IMG/VR virus record: IMGVR_UViG_3300048686_000814
Coordinates: 1 to 54,084 of that record
Reading direction: 5' to 3' (one strand)
Source of the DNA: a virus
DNA length: 54,084 nt
This document shows positions 17,376 through 26,648 of the stretch, one piece after another. Under the pieces are notes generated by a model, which did no database searches, had not been told where the DNA came from, and saw only the letters and a list, made by a program, of their open reading frames with translations. Position 1 is the stretch's first letter. Every line of letters begins with the position of its first letter. A program made the position numbers and the translations under genes.

Positions 17376-19324
17376 GCTCCTGTACTACAGTCATCACCAA
17401 CAATTTCATCAAAACTGTTAGCACCTTCTAAATTTACTGGTTTTAAATTATAAACATAGTCTTTGTAAGTTTGCTCATCTACGACTTCTTGAGGAAGATA
17501 TAGATAACCTAAATCTTGAGCGGTTTTAGTAGGATCAGTTCTATAGATAAAACTTACGCCCACATAACAATCCCAGTTATTGAGTAACCAATCAATAATT
17601 TCATTAACCTCACCAGCATCATAACTAATTGTTACTGATGTATTTTGCTGTGTCCAACTAGTTTGTAGCAATTTATATCGCTCAAGTTGATGTACAGCGC
17701 TTTCAAGATTAACTTCTTTTCCTGACTCTTTATGAAAAGGCACGTCTTTCCACTCTACGGGAAATGTTACTAGTACTCCTGTAGGATCCGTAGGATGATT
17801 CATTACTTTATAGCCTGCTTCACGCATTAGAGGAATAACAGGATCATAAGTACTAAACTGCACGTTGTTGAAAATGTACTTGCCTAGTGGCTTGTGTACA
17901 CCTTCAGTACAATCCATGATCTTTGACAGCGTGCCCGATGGCTTAACACAAGTAACATTTTTAGGACGTGGTAAGCCTAATTCATCTGCCATGCTAATAG
18001 CTGCACTAGTTGCTGTCCGCTTAAGATATTCATAGTCATAACTATTCATATCAGGACGCATTGCAATACCTGTTAAACCGACCCCACAGAGACGTAGGAA
18101 ATAGTTGTTAAGGTGCCATGCTTCTTGTAAGATCCCGTCTTTAAGATTAACACAGGTCTGACGATAATTTGCCCTGGCAGCCAATCTGATCGCATCGTGT
18201 AATCCAGCGGTGTCACCTTTAAACTTGGAGATGTCCGTTTCTGTAAGGTTACAGAAGGATTTGTTTCCCAATAAGATTTCGACGCATGGATTTGCTCCTT
18301 TATACCACGGAGCACGTCTAAGAGCTTCTTGTTCATTTATAAATCCTGGCTCGCTGCCACCAGCTTCCTGCATAAGATTAAATATATGCTTTAGTTCCTG
18401 GCGACTGGGTTTTTCCTTAAATACTAAACTATTATTTGACTGCTGACGATGCTCACGACCGTACAACCAAAAATCTTTTTTAGCTATTGCAAATTCTTCC
18501 CACTCCGGTTGACCATAGTCGAAAAGAGCAATTTCAGCCGATCTACGACTGGACAAGATCGTTCCAAGATGATTGACAATATCAAGAATATCCATCCTAG
18601 TGAGAAGAGTATCAGCCCTACCATTAAGTATGTTGGCAATTGCAACATAAGCTTTTGAGATAGCACTGTCACCACTGCTAATCCATCCATATCCTTTTAA
18701 CCTTTCCCCAGCAGGTCTGAGCTGACTAAAATCAAGCACAAGAGTATTAGCAGGATATTTGCCAGCAAGGAGCTTGCCGATAGATTTAGCCCAAGCCTCG
18801 GCACTGTCTCCAACTTGTATTGTCCAAGTTTTTGTGTTTGCATCCCAGGTTTCAACATTGTGTTCAAGTCCGCCTTTAGCTGTTCGTTGGCTTTTAACGA
18901 CTTGAATATTTTTGATAGGTTTTGAGAATCCATTTAGTGTACCTACAATTGGCTTAAATCCTACACCACAACCTTGTAGCAACAACCATAATACATCTAC
19001 TACATCATATACTGTTTCTACCTGTGTAAAACTACAGTTAAATTGGCTGGCCTCACGGGTTTGTGCTACATTTGTACCACCTAACCACAATGTACGGCCA
19101 CTCATTAACACTTTGCGAGCAAGCATAAGTTGCTCTAGTTGATCTAATTCTTCTACTTCATTAAAGTATAGCTGACGCCCTACACTGCGTTCCCATAACC
19201 AGTGTTGATGTTCGCGTACTCGTCTAATTGTTTGTGCCCATGTTTCAAATTGTTTACCATCATCAGTGGTAGGTCTGTTGTATGTTCGTCTGGTAATAAC
19301 TTGTGCTCTTGTACTTACTTGCAT
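17360..19324 (-). CDS. Class II (adenosylcobalamin-dependent) ribonucleoside-triphosphate reductase
   Basis: 654 aa, single-chain, close to the 739-aa Lactobacillus-type RTPR. Active-site residues are visible: substrate-reducing Cys97 in QFNCSF, the NPCVE loop with Asn345/Cys347/Glu349, GCGVGF, and the C-terminal shuttle pair Cys646/Cys651 (CSTGACPIK). It reduces NTPs to dNTPs using coenzyme B12 without oxygen, so it works in any oxygen regime if the host supplies cobalamin. It starts with ATG after GGAGAAATT, 8 nt behind dUTPase, and forms the end of the replication/nucleotide operon. Confidence 0.92.
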   Translation of the reverse strand: MQVSTRAQVITRRTYNRPTTDDGKQFETWAQTIRRVREHQHWLWERSVGRQLYFNEVEELDQLEQLMLARKVLMSGRTLWLGGTNVAQTREASQFNCSFTQVETVYDVVDVLWLLLQGCGVGFKPIVGTLNGFSKPIKNIQVVKSQRTAKGGLEHNVETWDANTKTWTIQVGDSAEAWAKSIGKLLAGKYPANTLVLDFSQLRPAGERLKGYGWISSGDSAISKAYVAIANILNGRADTLLTRMDILDIVNHLGTILSSRRSAEIALFDYGQPEWEEFAIAKKDFWLYGREHRQQSNNSLVFKEKPSRQELKHIFNLMQEAGGSEPGFINEQEALRRAPWYKGANPCVEILLGNKSFCNLTETDISKFKGDTAGLHDAIRLAARANYRQTCVNLKDGILQEAWHLNNYFLRLCGVGLTGIAMRPDMNSYDYEYLKRTATSAAISMADELGLPRPKNVTCVKPSGTLSKIMDCTEGVHKPLGKYIFNNVQFSTYDPVIPLMREAGYKVMNHPTDPTGVLVTFPVEWKDVPFHKESGKEVNLESAVHQLERYKLLQTSWTQQNTSVTISYDAGEVNEIIDWLLNNWDCYVGVSFIYRTDPTKTAQDLGYLYLPQEVVDEQTYKDYVYNLKPVNLEGANSFDEIVGDDCSTGACPIK

Positions 19325-19332
19325 AATTTCTC

Positions 19333-19818
19333 CTATTTTCCTGTGCTACCAAACCCTCCAGTACCACGTTCTGTGTCATTCCAGCTGTCAACAAAATCGC
19401 AAAGTATAACTGGCATGATAACCAATTGAGCAATTCTATCTCCAACCTCTATTGTATATCTATTTTCACTAATATTTTTTAATGCGATTTTTATATTTCC
19501 ACGATAATCACTGTCAATAACGCCTACGCCATTAAGCACAATAATTCCGTTTTTGCCTTGTCCCGATCTGTTAAATACGAACCCGCCGTAGCCCTGTGGA
19601 ATTTTGACCGCTACACCAGTATCTAACAATTTTGTTTCGCCAGGATAGATTTCACATTTTTCAGTGCTGCGTAGGTCTGCTCCTGCATCTGTAGCATTAG
19701 CACGTTTTGGTAGGTATGCTGCGTTATCTACACGACACTCTACTACTTGTTTGACCACTGCATCACGAGCGTGATCATAGCTTTTGTTAATATTAAAAAA
19801 TTGTATACTTTCTTTCAT
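19333..19818 (-). CDS. dut: dUTP diphosphatase
   Basis: 161 aa, the size of a trimeric dUTPase plus a short N-terminal extension. All five motifs are present in order: DAGADLRS, RSGQGKNGI, GVIDSDYRG, GDRIAQLVI and C-terminal RGTGGFGSTG. It hydrolyses dUTP to dUMP, keeping uracil out of phage DNA and feeding dTMP synthesis. It overlaps the flap endonuclease stop by 4 nt (ATGA). Confidence 0.95.
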   Translation of the reverse strand: MKESIQFFNINKSYDHARDAVVKQVVECRVDNAAYLPKRANATDAGADLRSTEKCEIYPGETKLLDTGVAVKIPQGYGGFVFNRSGQGKNGIIVLNGVGVIDSDYRGNIKIALKNISENRYTIEVGDRIAQLVIMPVILCDFVDSWNDTERGTGGFGSTGK

Positions 19819-20651
19819 TTGATGGTTAACTCTAATATTTGGTCAATCTCTTGACAGTGCTCAATGCCAATGGCATCTTTACAGTATGTTTGTAGATCCA
19901 TTAGCTGATAATTAACCTCTAATTGTTGTTTATGCTCGTTGAGCGCCTGGATATACTTATACCTACCTTGTAGGGGAATACTGTTAATAATATCCCAGGC
20001 AGTACCATACTCTTCAACAAGCTGCTGAGCGCGTTTAGGTCCAATACCAGGCACACCAGGGACATTATCGCCACTATCGCCCATAAGACACTTAACGGAA
20101 ATATACTGTTCGGGTTCAAATGGATATTGATCATTCCAATTTTCCCAAGTAGTTTCTTTTCTAGTAACATAACTAAATCTGTTAACTCCTGGTTTTATTA
20201 ATAAATCCCAATCTTTATCACTACTCATCAGCCAAATCTCATTGACAGCTAGTTTGCGTTTTTTGGCTACAATATAAGCAGCAATATCATCTGCTTCAAC
20301 TCCTTGAAATCGTAGCACTGGATAATGTTCGCCAAGTAGTTCTAGTGTTGTGGTAAAATCTTCAAAGAATAGTTCAAACTCTAGGCGTTCTTGTTCAGTT
20401 TGCTGATCGTATTTGTCTTTGCGATTTTGTTTGTACAGTGGGTAAATATTCTTTCTATAGCTACTAGATCCTTGATCTGCGGTAATAATAACCCACTTGG
20501 CTTTATAACTCTTTTTTAGGCTTTCAACAGTGCGTAGGTAGTCTTCTGCAAAATTTCTAGCTCCACTATGTTTATAGCGAAAGGCGAGATTAAGTGCATC
20601 AACTATCATCAGTGTCTTTTCAGTTGTTTCAAATTGTGTAAAAGGTTTCAT
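19815..20651 (-). CDS. 5'-3' exonuclease / flap endonuclease (T5 D15-like)
   Basis: 278 aa from the ATG at 20651. Motifs: MIVDALNLAFR (first metal Asp), RKNIYPLYKQNRK (basic arch), GVEADDIAAYI, SSDKDWDLL, and LMGDSGDNVPGVPGIGPKRAQQL (metal Asps plus helix-hairpin-helix). It would remove RNA primers and 5' flaps. A longer reading that starts at 20705 is rejected because a consensus promoter lies inside it. Confidence 0.92.
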   Translation of the reverse strand: MKPFTQFETTEKTLMIVDALNLAFRYKHSGARNFAEDYLRTVESLKKSYKAKWVIITADQGSSSYRKNIYPLYKQNRKDKYDQQTEQERLEFELFFEDFTTTLELLGEHYPVLRFQGVEADDIAAYIVAKKRKLAVNEIWLMSSDKDWDLLIKPGVNRFSYVTRKETTWENWNDQYPFEPEQYISVKCLMGDSGDNVPGVPGIGPKRAQQLVEEYGTAWDIINSIPLQGRYKYIQALNEHKQQLEVNYQLMDLQTYCKDAIGIEHCQEIDQILELTIK

Positions 20652-20676
20652 ATTATTTTTTAAGGTGTAATCTATT

Positions 20677-20705
20677 ATTATATCACTGTTGATACATAAA
20701 GTCAA
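20677..20705 (-). promoter_or_regulatory. Sigma70-type promoter for the flap endonuclease-dUTPase-RNR operon
   Basis: Reading the - strand: -35 TTGACT (20705-20700), 17-bp spacer, -10 TATAAT (20682-20677). It overlaps the end of the upstream nuclease gene and lies 25 nt before the chosen start at 20651. Confidence 0.8.
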
Positions 20706-21181
20706 GATATAAATTTAACCGTGGGTCCACTAAGCCAATCTTCTAATAGCATAATATAAAACTCGTAATCACCACCATTGCTGTACAGCAACCAGCGATT
20801 ATCTAACATGTCAAGTTCATATACTACAGTAGCTACAAACAATTTACTTCGATCATATTTAAATATAAGTAATGGTAATTTATCTACTTGACGTGCTTGT
20901 CGATCAGTTTGTTGCCACCATTCTATAAGTTGTGGCGTTTTATGCGTTAGCAACCCACTATTTATGTGGTCTTCTGCATAACCTTTTACTTCTACACAAA
21001 ACCTATTATTAACACCAGGTATGTATAAGTCTCCCTTAAGCTGATGTTTAGGGTCAAGAGCACCTGATCCAGGTACTCGCTCCCAATTTAGGCTAGTGTG
21101 CTTACGTAACATATCACGTGCTAATATTTCTGTACGCGCACCTTTTTGACGACTATCTACCACTGGTAGCCTCACTAACAT
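20702..21181 (-). CDS. PD-(D/E)XK nuclease, Holliday-junction-resolvase-like
   Basis: 159 aa. RQKGARTEILARDML and WERVPGSGA lead to KGDLYIPG and FCVEVKGY, the D...E-x-K core of restriction-like nucleases; an upstream Glu lies in TEILARD. Similar phage proteins are described as Holliday-junction resolvase-like or recombination endonucleases. It sits between SbcC-like and flap endonuclease genes, which fits recombination or branch processing. Start overlaps the preceding small gene. Confidence 0.7.
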   Translation of the reverse strand: MLVRLPVVDSRQKGARTEILARDMLRKHTSLNWERVPGSGALDPKHQLKGDLYIPGVNNRFCVEVKGYAEDHINSGLLTHKTPQLIEWWQQTDRQARQVDKLPLLIFKYDRSKLFVATVVYELDMLDNRWLLYSNGGDYEFYIMLLEDWLSGPTVKFIS

Positions 21182-21335
21182 GTTTAGCTAACTTATTCCA
21201 ATCAATATCGCCATTAGCGTTCATATATAATGGCAGTTTCTGATCTAGTACAGCTAATTCTTCAATAGATTTTGTAGCTTTTTCTACCAACTTACGTTTG
21301 CGTTCTAGTAATTTTTCAAATCTTTTAGCTCGCAT
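21153..21335 (-). CDS. Small charged helical protein, 60 aa
   Basis: 60 aa from the ATG at 21335, which lies 4 nt after the SbcC-like stop and has GAGG upstream; a longer reading from 21392 would overlap that gene by 53 nt. Basic helix (KRFEKLLERKRKLVEK) then NGDIDWNKLAKHVSEAT. No family recognised. Confidence 0.6.
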   Translation of the reverse strand: MRAKRFEKLLERKRKLVEKATKSIEELAVLDQKLPLYMNANGDIDWNKLAKHVSEATSGR

Positions 21336-21339
21336 ATAT

Positions 21340-23142
21340 TCATGCCTCAATACGAGATATATTACTGTGTTTAACAATTCCAATTCTCTCAATTAAGGGG
21401 TGACTAAAAGAGTGACTTATTAAAACAGTATTAAGATGCTCTTCCCCAAGTAATACGTCTACTAGTTTTTCTTTACCTTCTACGTCTAGTGCTTCTACTG
21501 TTTCATCTAATATTAATAAATTAATTCTACTACTGCTAAGTGTTTGCATTAATTTACGAATAGCTAATAGTGTAGCAACATTAACTCTAGCTCGTTCCCC
21601 ACCACTAAGTGCATTAATATCAATATCTCGTCCATTATCTGTGATAATTACATTTAGTTTATCACTACTATTTACTTTGAAACTAATTTGAAATCTGCCA
21701 TCACTTAGATCAACTAAATAACTGTTAGTAATAGCTTCTAAGTCTTTTACTAAACATTCTATTTTGTATGCCACAAGACCAGTAGTACTAAATGTTTTCG
21801 TAAGTACTTGTAGAATACTCATACGCTCATTCATAAGATTTAGCTGAAAACTATGTTCTTCTAATTCTTCGTTCATCTCTTGCAACTGTTGCTTAATAGT
21901 TTCTACGCGACTATTATGCTGCTGAATTTTTAAATTATTTTCTTCGGCTAATTTAATTCTTTGTTGAGTATCTTTTAACGTTTTAGCTAAATTATTGTAC
22001 TTAGCTTGTAATTCGTCTTTTACTAGAGTTTTGTTTGGCAGAGAATTATCTATTAATAAGTGTAATTTTTCCCACTCTGTTTGTTGTTTTATATGTTGAT
22101 TATATAACTTGTCTTTTTGCTCAAGATCACTAGCAGATATAAGTGCAACAGCAGCACTAGCTCTAGCATTTTCTACTTCATCAGTTTTTTCTTTTATTAA
22201 TTCTGATACTTTTTCTTCGTTTATTTCACTAAAACAGGTTGGACATATACCATGTAAATTATTTAATTTTTTGATAAATGCTTCGCCGTCTTTGACAGTT
22301 TTCATATGTTCAGCTTGTTGTTGCTGTAGTCTTTTAATATCCTCTTTTTCTACTTTATCAGGGTTAGATACTGACAAGTCTATATTACTTAATTGTTGTT
22401 TATAAGTATTATTTTGTATAATTTTACGATTAGTTTTATCTAAATTACTAATATCTATTTCTAATTCTGCTACCTGTCTGGGTAATTCATTATTTAGTGT
22501 TTCTACTATATGGAAACTTTTTACAGTTAAATCAGTTTTTTCATATTTGTTCAACCAATTATTTATAGTATTAACTTTTGTCTGACATTCACTAATTTCT
22601 TTGCCAAGTTCTAGTGTTATTTCTTTAAATCTCTCGCTAGCTTTAGTATATTTAGTTAAATTCAATATCTCTATTAAGAATTTTTTACGAGCAGTATCTG
22701 CACTGGTTAAAAATTCTAGACTAACAGCACTACTTTGATATACTATTTGTGTAAAACTCTTGTGATCAATACCTATAATATCTTCAATTATTTTATAAGT
22801 TTGGGTTGCAGTATGACTGCTAATGTCTTGACCATTTTTTGATAATTTTACAGTTTGCTGCCCTCCTCGTATACACTTAATAGTATACTGATTACCGTCT
22901 CGCTCTAAATCTAACTCAATAGTATAATTTTTATCATTAATATACCTATTATGAATATCAGCTTTTTTTATACCTTTACTATTTTTATTAAATAGTACTT
23001 CTTCTAATATTAGAGCTACACTGCTTTTACCGTGTCCATTTTTACCTACTAATTGAATAAGCGGACTTTTAATAAAATTAATAGTATTACTACTACCGTA
23101 GCTAAAGCAGTTACTCCAACGTAGTTCTTTAATTGTTATCAT
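21340..23142 (-). CDS. SbcC/Rad50-like ATPase, T4 gp46 / T5 D13-type recombination nuclease subunit
   Basis: 600 aa. Walker A LVGKNGHGKSS near residue 32, long coiled coils on each side of a CPTCF zinc-hook-like motif (about 300), ABC signature LSGGERARV, Walker B LLILDETVEALD, and a His-switch region VLISHS. With the SbcD-like partner encoded upstream it would form the Mre11/Rad50-type complex that resects DNA ends for recombination-dependent replication. The hook has a single CxxC as expected for a dimer interface. Confidence 0.93.
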   Translation of the reverse strand: MITIKELRWSNCFSYGSSNTINFIKSPLIQLVGKNGHGKSSVALILEEVLFNKNSKGIKKADIHNRYINDKNYTIELDLERDGNQYTIKCIRGGQQTVKLSKNGQDISSHTATQTYKIIEDIIGIDHKSFTQIVYQSSAVSLEFLTSADTARKKFLIEILNLTKYTKASERFKEITLELGKEISECQTKVNTINNWLNKYEKTDLTVKSFHIVETLNNELPRQVAELEIDISNLDKTNRKIIQNNTYKQQLSNIDLSVSNPDKVEKEDIKRLQQQQAEHMKTVKDGEAFIKKLNNLHGICPTCFSEINEEKVSELIKEKTDEVENARASAAVALISASDLEQKDKLYNQHIKQQTEWEKLHLLIDNSLPNKTLVKDELQAKYNNLAKTLKDTQQRIKLAEENNLKIQQHNSRVETIKQQLQEMNEELEEHSFQLNLMNERMSILQVLTKTFSTTGLVAYKIECLVKDLEAITNSYLVDLSDGRFQISFKVNSSDKLNVIITDNGRDIDINALSGGERARVNVATLLAIRKLMQTLSSSRINLLILDETVEALDVEGKEKLVDVLLGEEHLNTVLISHSFSHPLIERIGIVKHSNISRIEA

Positions 23143-23314
23143 TTTTCCAAAACTTCTTTTTATTTAAGAATCCTAGCTGTTCTACTAGTAGTATTGTGTT
23201 TTTTGCTTCATCGTAGTAATCAAACCAACGCTCTTGATCTCCGCAGCTACGTTCAGCAATAATTCTAGCAACATACACCATGTTTGGATGATATTCTGTA
23301 ATAATATCACTCAT
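23129..23314 (-). CDS. Hypothetical protein between SbcD- and SbcC-like genes, 61 aa
   Basis: 61 aa, overlapping both neighbours (8 and 14 nt). Contains MVYVARIIAERSCGDQERWFDYYDEAKNTI. The position between nuclease subunits is like the small interposed genes in T4 (46.1/46.2), but no similarity is claimed. Confidence 0.6.
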   Translation of the reverse strand: MSDIITEYHPNMVYVARIIAERSCGDQERWFDYYDEAKNTILLVEQLGFLNKKKFWKNDNN

Positions 23315-24266
23315 GTTCTATCTTATCTAAATTATTTTGTACTTCTTGTATACATTTATCAATAGTTTCTTGGTTTAAATTTAGAATATATTGTAAATAT
23401 TCTCGAACTTCTTCAACAAGAGTCATTTCATTATCTAGCATTAATTCTACGTCGCTAGTTCGCTTTATTACTTTGCGATCAATTAATTCATTATCTTCAA
23501 GTTGCCCTAGTTCTTGCATGTCACCCTCAACTTGATATATTGTATGGTCATAATCAGTTGGCGGTTTAGGGTCACTTGCAGATACAGTTTTACGAATAAG
23601 CTGTGGTAAGTTTAATTTTATCCATTGATGTTTTAATGTTTCTGTATCTAAAAGTATCACACCAGTATCAACATTTTGTCTATGAAAACTTGTTGTTACT
23701 GGACTACCTGGATATAAAATATTTAATTGACAATTTTCGTAACTATGTAAATCACCAGCTAAAACTATTTGCCAATCTTTAAATATATTAAGGTTAACTT
23801 CTGGACTAACATGTGGCGGAATTGCTCCTCGCACATGTGTACATAAAATATTGCCTCCCTCAGGCCAGGGATTGTTTTGCTCAAAGTCTTTTAACTTATT
23901 ATAAGGTACAAATTCTATACCATAATCACTATAATAATCATCTAATATAATTACTTTGCGATTCATAAGATTAGTGGCACGAGCTAAATTTGTTAAAAAA
24001 GTTGTTGATTTTTTAACTGCTTCATGATTTCCACTATAAATAAGAGTTGGTATATTACAGTTACTAATCATGTCAAAATAAATCTCTAATTCATCCATAC
24101 TAGGCAACTTGTCAAAAATATCTCCGCCTATAATAAATAAATCTGCTTTATTTTGTACTAAAGCTAGTTGCTGCCACAATAATTTATACCTATTTTTAGC
24201 CCATTCTACAGGAACATTTTTTTGACCTAATTTTATATGAATATCGGCTGTAAATAGTACTTGCAT
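23307..24266 (-). CDS. SbcD/Mre11-like nuclease, T4 gp47 / T5 D12-type
   Basis: 319 aa. Metallophosphoesterase motifs in order: FTADIHIKLG, IIGGDIFDKLP, YSGNHEA, CTHVRGA and LAGDLHSYE. These coordinate the two Mn ions. It is the nuclease subunit partnering the SbcC-like protein. A perfect hairpin separates it from the upstream SSB-like gene. Confidence 0.93.
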   Translation of the reverse strand: MQVLFTADIHIKLGQKNVPVEWAKNRYKLLWQQLALVQNKADLFIIGGDIFDKLPSMDELEIYFDMISNCNIPTLIYSGNHEAVKKSTTFLTNLARATNLMNRKVIILDDYYSDYGIEFVPYNKLKDFEQNNPWPEGGNILCTHVRGAIPPHVSPEVNLNIFKDWQIVLAGDLHSYENCQLNILYPGSPVTTSFHRQNVDTGVILLDTETLKHQWIKLNLPQLIRKTVSASDPKPPTDYDHTIYQVEGDMQELGQLEDNELIDRKVIKRTSDVELMLDNEMTLVEEVREYLQYILNLNQETIDKCIQEVQNNLDKIEHE

Positions 24267-24284
24267 TATATTTCCTAAAATGTT

Positions 24285-24310
24285 AAGCCCAGTAGTAAAC
24301 TACTGGGCTT
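24285..24310 (-). terminator. Perfect 11-bp hairpin downstream of the SSB-like gene
   Basis: AAGCCCAGTAG pairs with CTACTGGGCTT around a 4-base loop. No clean U tract follows in the - direction (AACATTTT), so it may be an attenuator or a mRNA processing/stability element rather than a full terminator. Confidence 0.6.
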
Positions 24311-24315
24311 ATATA

Positions 24316-24954
24316 TTATCCTAGTTCTTTAATTGCTTCTGCTTGACTTTGATCAATGTCTTCTTCTTCTTGTTGATTATTTACTTTTTCTAAAAGTGCT
24401 TTTACTTCTTCGGGAGTTGGTCTAGGAAATTTTTCATCTATATTTTGGGCACTATCAGCTAAAGCTTTTTCTTCAGCACTTAATTTTCTTGGTTTGCAAC
24501 GTAGTACCTGTAATGTATATTCTACATTAAAAGCTAACGGGCCGGTTTTAGTACGCTTAAATACTACATCCCAACCACTATCGTAATCAGTAGGATCACC
24601 TAAATCTTCTGCAGCTGTAAGAATCTGCTCAAATAATTTCTTTTTGAGATTAAGAGCTTTAACCTTACCATCTTTAGGATCAATACAATTGATAGAGTAA
24701 CTCCAGCTGCATTTTAAGTCTGGATAATAATCTGGAACATGATCTTTTTCAAGATTATCGAATTTTTCTTTATCACGGCTAAATGCTAAGCACTCGATAG
24801 GAATATCTTTGTTGTTTGTACCTTTGATCCAGTAAATATAACGAGGAAGAATACCGCCAATTAATCTTACTGTATTTTCGCCATCTTTATACTCGTAGGT
24901 TTCTACTTTATTTGTTACTGCTTTACCTTTTGTTTGTTTAAAAGTTAGTGCCAT
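24316..24954 (-). CDS. Probable single-stranded DNA-binding protein
   Basis: 212 aa. Basic, aromatic core (GGILPRYIYWIKGT, DLKCSWSYSINCI, DVVFKRTKTGPLAFNVEY) and an acidic C-terminal tail (NQQEEEDIDQ) as in T4 gp32- and T7 gp2.5-type proteins that bind ssDNA and recruit partners through the tail. It sits in the replication/recombination operon just before SbcD/SbcC. The family call rests on composition and context, so a different replication accessory is possible. Confidence 0.6.
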   Translation of the reverse strand: MALTFKQTKGKAVTNKVETYEYKDGENTVRLIGGILPRYIYWIKGTNNKDIPIECLAFSRDKEKFDNLEKDHVPDYYPDLKCSWSYSINCIDPKDGKVKALNLKKKLFEQILTAAEDLGDPTDYDSGWDVVFKRTKTGPLAFNVEYTLQVLRCKPRKLSAEEKALADSAQNIDEKFPRPTPEEVKALLEKVNNQQEEEDIDQSQAEAIKELG

Positions 24955-25311
24955 TTATTCCTCGTATTTAAAATAAATTTTGTTGTTTTTGATTGTTATT
25001 ATAGGATTGTAGGTTATTGCGTTTATATTTAGATCAGGATAGTAAGTTAAGTCTAGGTGTGTATACTTTAAATCTTTATATTGTTGATAACTCCTGCGCC
25101 CTGCTAAGTCTAGATATTGCGCTCTATATAATATATCTACATTTTTGTCTAAGAAAAAATCTTGTGCATTTTTTAAAAAGCTCAACCCATTCAATTTAGG
25201 GTCATTTCTTTTATAATGTTTATACAATATATTTAACAATTTTACTGGATCATACTTACTTAAAGTTTTAGCTTTTTGTAAATCAAATCTATATATTTTT
25301 CTTTCGACCAT
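24955..25311 (-). CDS. Hypothetical protein, 118 aa
   Basis: 118 aa, Lys/Tyr/Asp-rich, N-terminal YRFDLQKAKTLSKYDPVKLLNILY. It abuts the SSB-like gene directly, has a consensus promoter upstream, and is the first gene of that transcript. No domain recognised. Confidence 0.6.
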   Translation of the reverse strand: MVERKIYRFDLQKAKTLSKYDPVKLLNILYKHYKRNDPKLNGLSFLKNAQDFFLDKNVDILYRAQYLDLAGRRSYQQYKDLKYTHLDLTYYPDLNINAITYNPIITIKNNKIYFKYEE

Positions 25312-25316
25312 TATAT

Positions 25317-25345
25317 ATTATAACACAGCTAGCCAAGTACTGCAA
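25317..25345 (-). promoter_or_regulatory. Sigma70-type promoter for the 25311 gene and SSB-like gene
   Basis: -35 TTGCAG (25345-25340), 17-bp spacer, -10 TATAAT (25322-25317) on the - strand. Confidence 0.75.
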
Positions 25346-25355
25346 GTTAAAAATT

Positions 25356-26648
25356 CTATACCGTTATGACTTCCCAGCCCTTTTTAAGATATAGTCCCAG
25401 TCTATCATTATTTTGTTTCTTGTCTAACCAACCGCTAAACTGTACATCTACTACTACAGGAGTTAGTTTACCTGAATGTTCTCTCATAACTCTACCTATA
25501 ATTTGTTCTAGTAGACTATCATTACTCATTGGTACTGCTAGAATTACACAGCTTAATATATTGATGGAAATTCCTTCACTAAATATTTGTCTGCTACCAG
25601 CAATGCACATTTTTGTTTTATTAAGTATTTGTTCTTTTGCAAGTTGTCTTTCTTCTGTTGAGGTGTCGCCAGTAACCAACAAACACGTTTCACCAACATA
25701 TTCTTTTACCTTTTCTAGAAATTCTACTCTGTCCGCTACTATTAGTACACTGTGCCCATTATTAATATGATATTTAGCTAAAACGCTAATAAATTTTCTG
25801 TAATCATTATCTTGCGTCAATTCGTTTATTTTTTCAACCCAGCTAGCTTTTGGATTTAGTACTATATTACTCTTAATTAAATGTACTTGTGGATTAATAG
25901 TATTACTTTGTGGGGGTTTATATACTACATCACCAAAGTAATCTTGAAATACTACATGCTTTCCATCTTTTCTAGTCATAGTACCACTTAATGCGAGCCT
26001 ATATCTACTATGAAAACTATCTACAGTTTGACTAAAAGTGCTTGCTGGACAATGATGCGCTTCATCTAAAATAATAGTGCCAAATTCTTTATTTATTTTT
26101 TCTAAGTGTTTTACAATACTTTGTACATTTCCAACTACTACGCAGTGGTCATCAATATCAAATACTCCACCACCAATAATTCCTGGGGTTATTCCAAATA
26201 GGGTTTCTACTTCATCTACCCACTGATCTCGCAGTGCTGTAGTATGCGTTATAATTAGTGTCTTTTGTTGCCATTTGCTAGCTATGTGTAAGGCAGTAAA
26301 TGTTTTACCCCAGCCTACTAGTGCATTAATAAAGCAGGTATCATTAGCCTGTCTATAAATCTCTTCTTGTTCCGGTCTTAGTTCAAATTTTGCTTTAGGA
26401 AAAGGAACATTATTATATACACGCTTGTCTATAATTTCATATTCTTCCGGTATTAGGTCTGTGCGACCTTGAGGAACACTTATCATACCACCATTAAATA
26501 ATTTATAGTTTTTTATAGTTTCTACTGTATTAAATTTTTTAGATCCAGTATTTTTTACAAGTTTATAGGTTAGTGTATTTGCTATAAATTTAGTAGCAGC
26601 ATTACCTGGATTATCCATATAAATTCTATTACTTATAATAGCTTTCAT
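25356..26648 (-). CDS. SF2 DNA helicase, UvsW / T5 D10-like
   Basis: 430 aa from the ATG at 26648 (GGAG upstream). Motif I is ALVGWGKTFTA (Gly-Lys-Thr), then KTLIITHTTALRDQW, VVVGNVQS, motif II LDEAHHC, motif III LSGTMTRKDG, motif V/VI SEGISINIL and EQIIGRVMRE. This is an XPB/UvsW-type helicase that unwinds branched DNA and R-loops. It lies directly after the polymerase and a small unknown gene. Confidence 0.9.
   Translation of the reverse strand: MKAIISNRIYMDNPGNAATKFIANTLTYKLVKNTGSKKFNTVETIKNYKLFNGGMISVPQGRTDLIPEEYEIIDKRVYNNVPFPKAKFELRPEQEEIYRQANDTCFINALVGWGKTFTALHIASKWQQKTLIITHTTALRDQWVDEVETLFGITPGIIGGGVFDIDDHCVVVGNVQSIVKHLEKINKEFGTIILDEAHHCPASTFSQTVDSFHSRYRLALSGTMTRKDGKHVVFQDYFGDVVYKPPQSNTINPQVHLIKSNIVLNPKASWVEKINELTQDNDYRKFISVLAKYHINNGHSVLIVADRVEFLEKVKEYVGETCLLVTGDTSTEERQLAKEQILNKTKMCIAGSRQIFSEGISINILSCVILAVPMSNDSLLEQIIGRVMREHSGKLTPVVVDVQFSGWLDKKQNNDRLGLYLKKGWEVITV

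Noticed and set aside
20652-20705. Longer N-terminus for the flap endonuclease.
   Set aside because: The region holds a consensus promoter; the ATG at 20651 follows it and starts the conserved domain.
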